Program-made: the position numbers and the translations under genes | Origin: Prevotellaceae bacterium | Lineage (GTDB): Bacteria; Bacteroidota; Bacteroidia; Bacteroidales; UBA932 | Direction: 5' to 3' | NCBI GenBank assembly: GCA_031285695.1 | Contig: JAITVR010000059.1 | Coordinates: 1 to 5,900, forward strand | Length of the DNA: 5,900 nucleotides | Shown here: piece by piece, positions 5,820-5,900 of the stretch | How the letters are laid out: each line of letters begins with the position of its first letter | How positions within the stretch are numbered: position 1 is the stretch's first letter | Notes under the pieces: generated by a model | Told to the model about the DNA's origin: nothing | Databases searched by the model: none | Seen by the model: the letters and a program-made list of their open reading frames with translations, nothing else

Positions 5820-5900
5820 GCGTGCAAAATTAGTAAAAAGGTTGCATGTTTCAAGAAATTACCTCTACGAAGAAGCCAATTTTGAGGGAAAACTCCTGCC
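5818..5900 (+). CDS. Possible 5' end of an unidentified divergent gene, cut by window edge
   Basis: A plus-strand frame opens at ATG 5818-5820 and has no stop to the window end. Its later part, NYLYEEANFEGKLL (5857-5898), has codon use like the neighbouring genes and looks coding. The actual start is uncertain. ATG 5818 would make the promoter-like 18-bp repeat part of the gene, TTG 5842 lies in the same frame, and ATG 5846 opens another frame (MFQEITSTKKPILREN). About 27 codons are visible, too few to name a family. Confidence 0.35.
   Translation, partial: MRAKLVKRLHVSRNYLYEEANFEGKLL
5820..5855 (-). promoter_or_regulatory. Promoter of the 5415-5819 gene, with little or no leader
   Basis: On the minus strand TAATTTTG (5825-5832) matches TAnnTTTG, and CTTG (5852-5855), 19 nt upstream, resembles the -33 TTTG. 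Only CACGC separates the -7 element from the ATG at 5819, so the transcript would have a 0-3-nt leader. The 18 bp at 5820-5837 are identical to 2327-2344 upstream of dxs. Confidence 0.55.

Noticed and set aside
1..5900. CRISPR array, phage genes, complete insertion sequence or defence system
   Set aside because: No spaced direct-repeat array, integrase, intact transposase or defence-type domain is seen on either strand. The intact genes are ordinary chromosomal ones.

Overview
The window looks like ordinary chromosome of a Bacteroidota bacterium, probably Bacteroidales. No start codon has a convincing Shine-Dalgarno sequence. Several genes are preceded by matches to the Bacteroidota -7 element TAnnTTTG. 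The intergenic DNA is very AT-rich while the coding DNA is moderately GC-rich. The DUF2795 protein and the short methyltransferase-like protein also resemble Bacteroidota families. The genus cannot be fixed from this sequence.

Layout, left to right. Positions 1-200 hold no intact gene, only broken reading frames that may be a decayed minus-strand gene. A minus-strand tRNA-Leu(CAA) at 247-328 follows, with a hairpin terminator (about 201-243) and a good promoter (350-381). A 67-bp inverted repeat (367-433) supplies the stop codon and last six residues of dxs (413-2302, minus), which encodes the first enzyme of the MEP isoprenoid pathway. A 194-bp divergent intergenic region separates dxs from a plus-strand OmpA-family lipoprotein gene (2497-3474), which is followed by lgt (3552-4433). 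Lgt is the enzyme that lipidates proteins such as that lipoprotein. A 7-bp tandem repeat lies directly before the lgt start. A strong bidirectional terminator (4437-4473) separates lgt from the convergent minus-strand DUF2795 gene (4481-4702). Next on the minus strand are a PduO-type cob(I)alamin adenosyltransferase (4829-5359), a small palindromic hairpin (5386-5412), and a short protein (5415-5819) that looks like a Bacteroidota methyltransferase lacking its SAM-binding core. A divergent plus-strand reading frame begins near 5818 and runs off the right edge.

The genes are mainly housekeeping: translation, isoprenoid precursors, cell-envelope lipoprotein and its maturation, and B12 cofactor activation. 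I see no defence, CRISPR, phage or biosynthetic system, and no convincing new system. The points most worth a second look are small. They are a repeat that writes the end of dxs, an exact 18-bp promoter-like repeat shared by dxs and the 5819 gene (where the transcript may be leaderless), the apparently core-deleted methyltransferase, and the heptanucleotide repeat at the lgt start.
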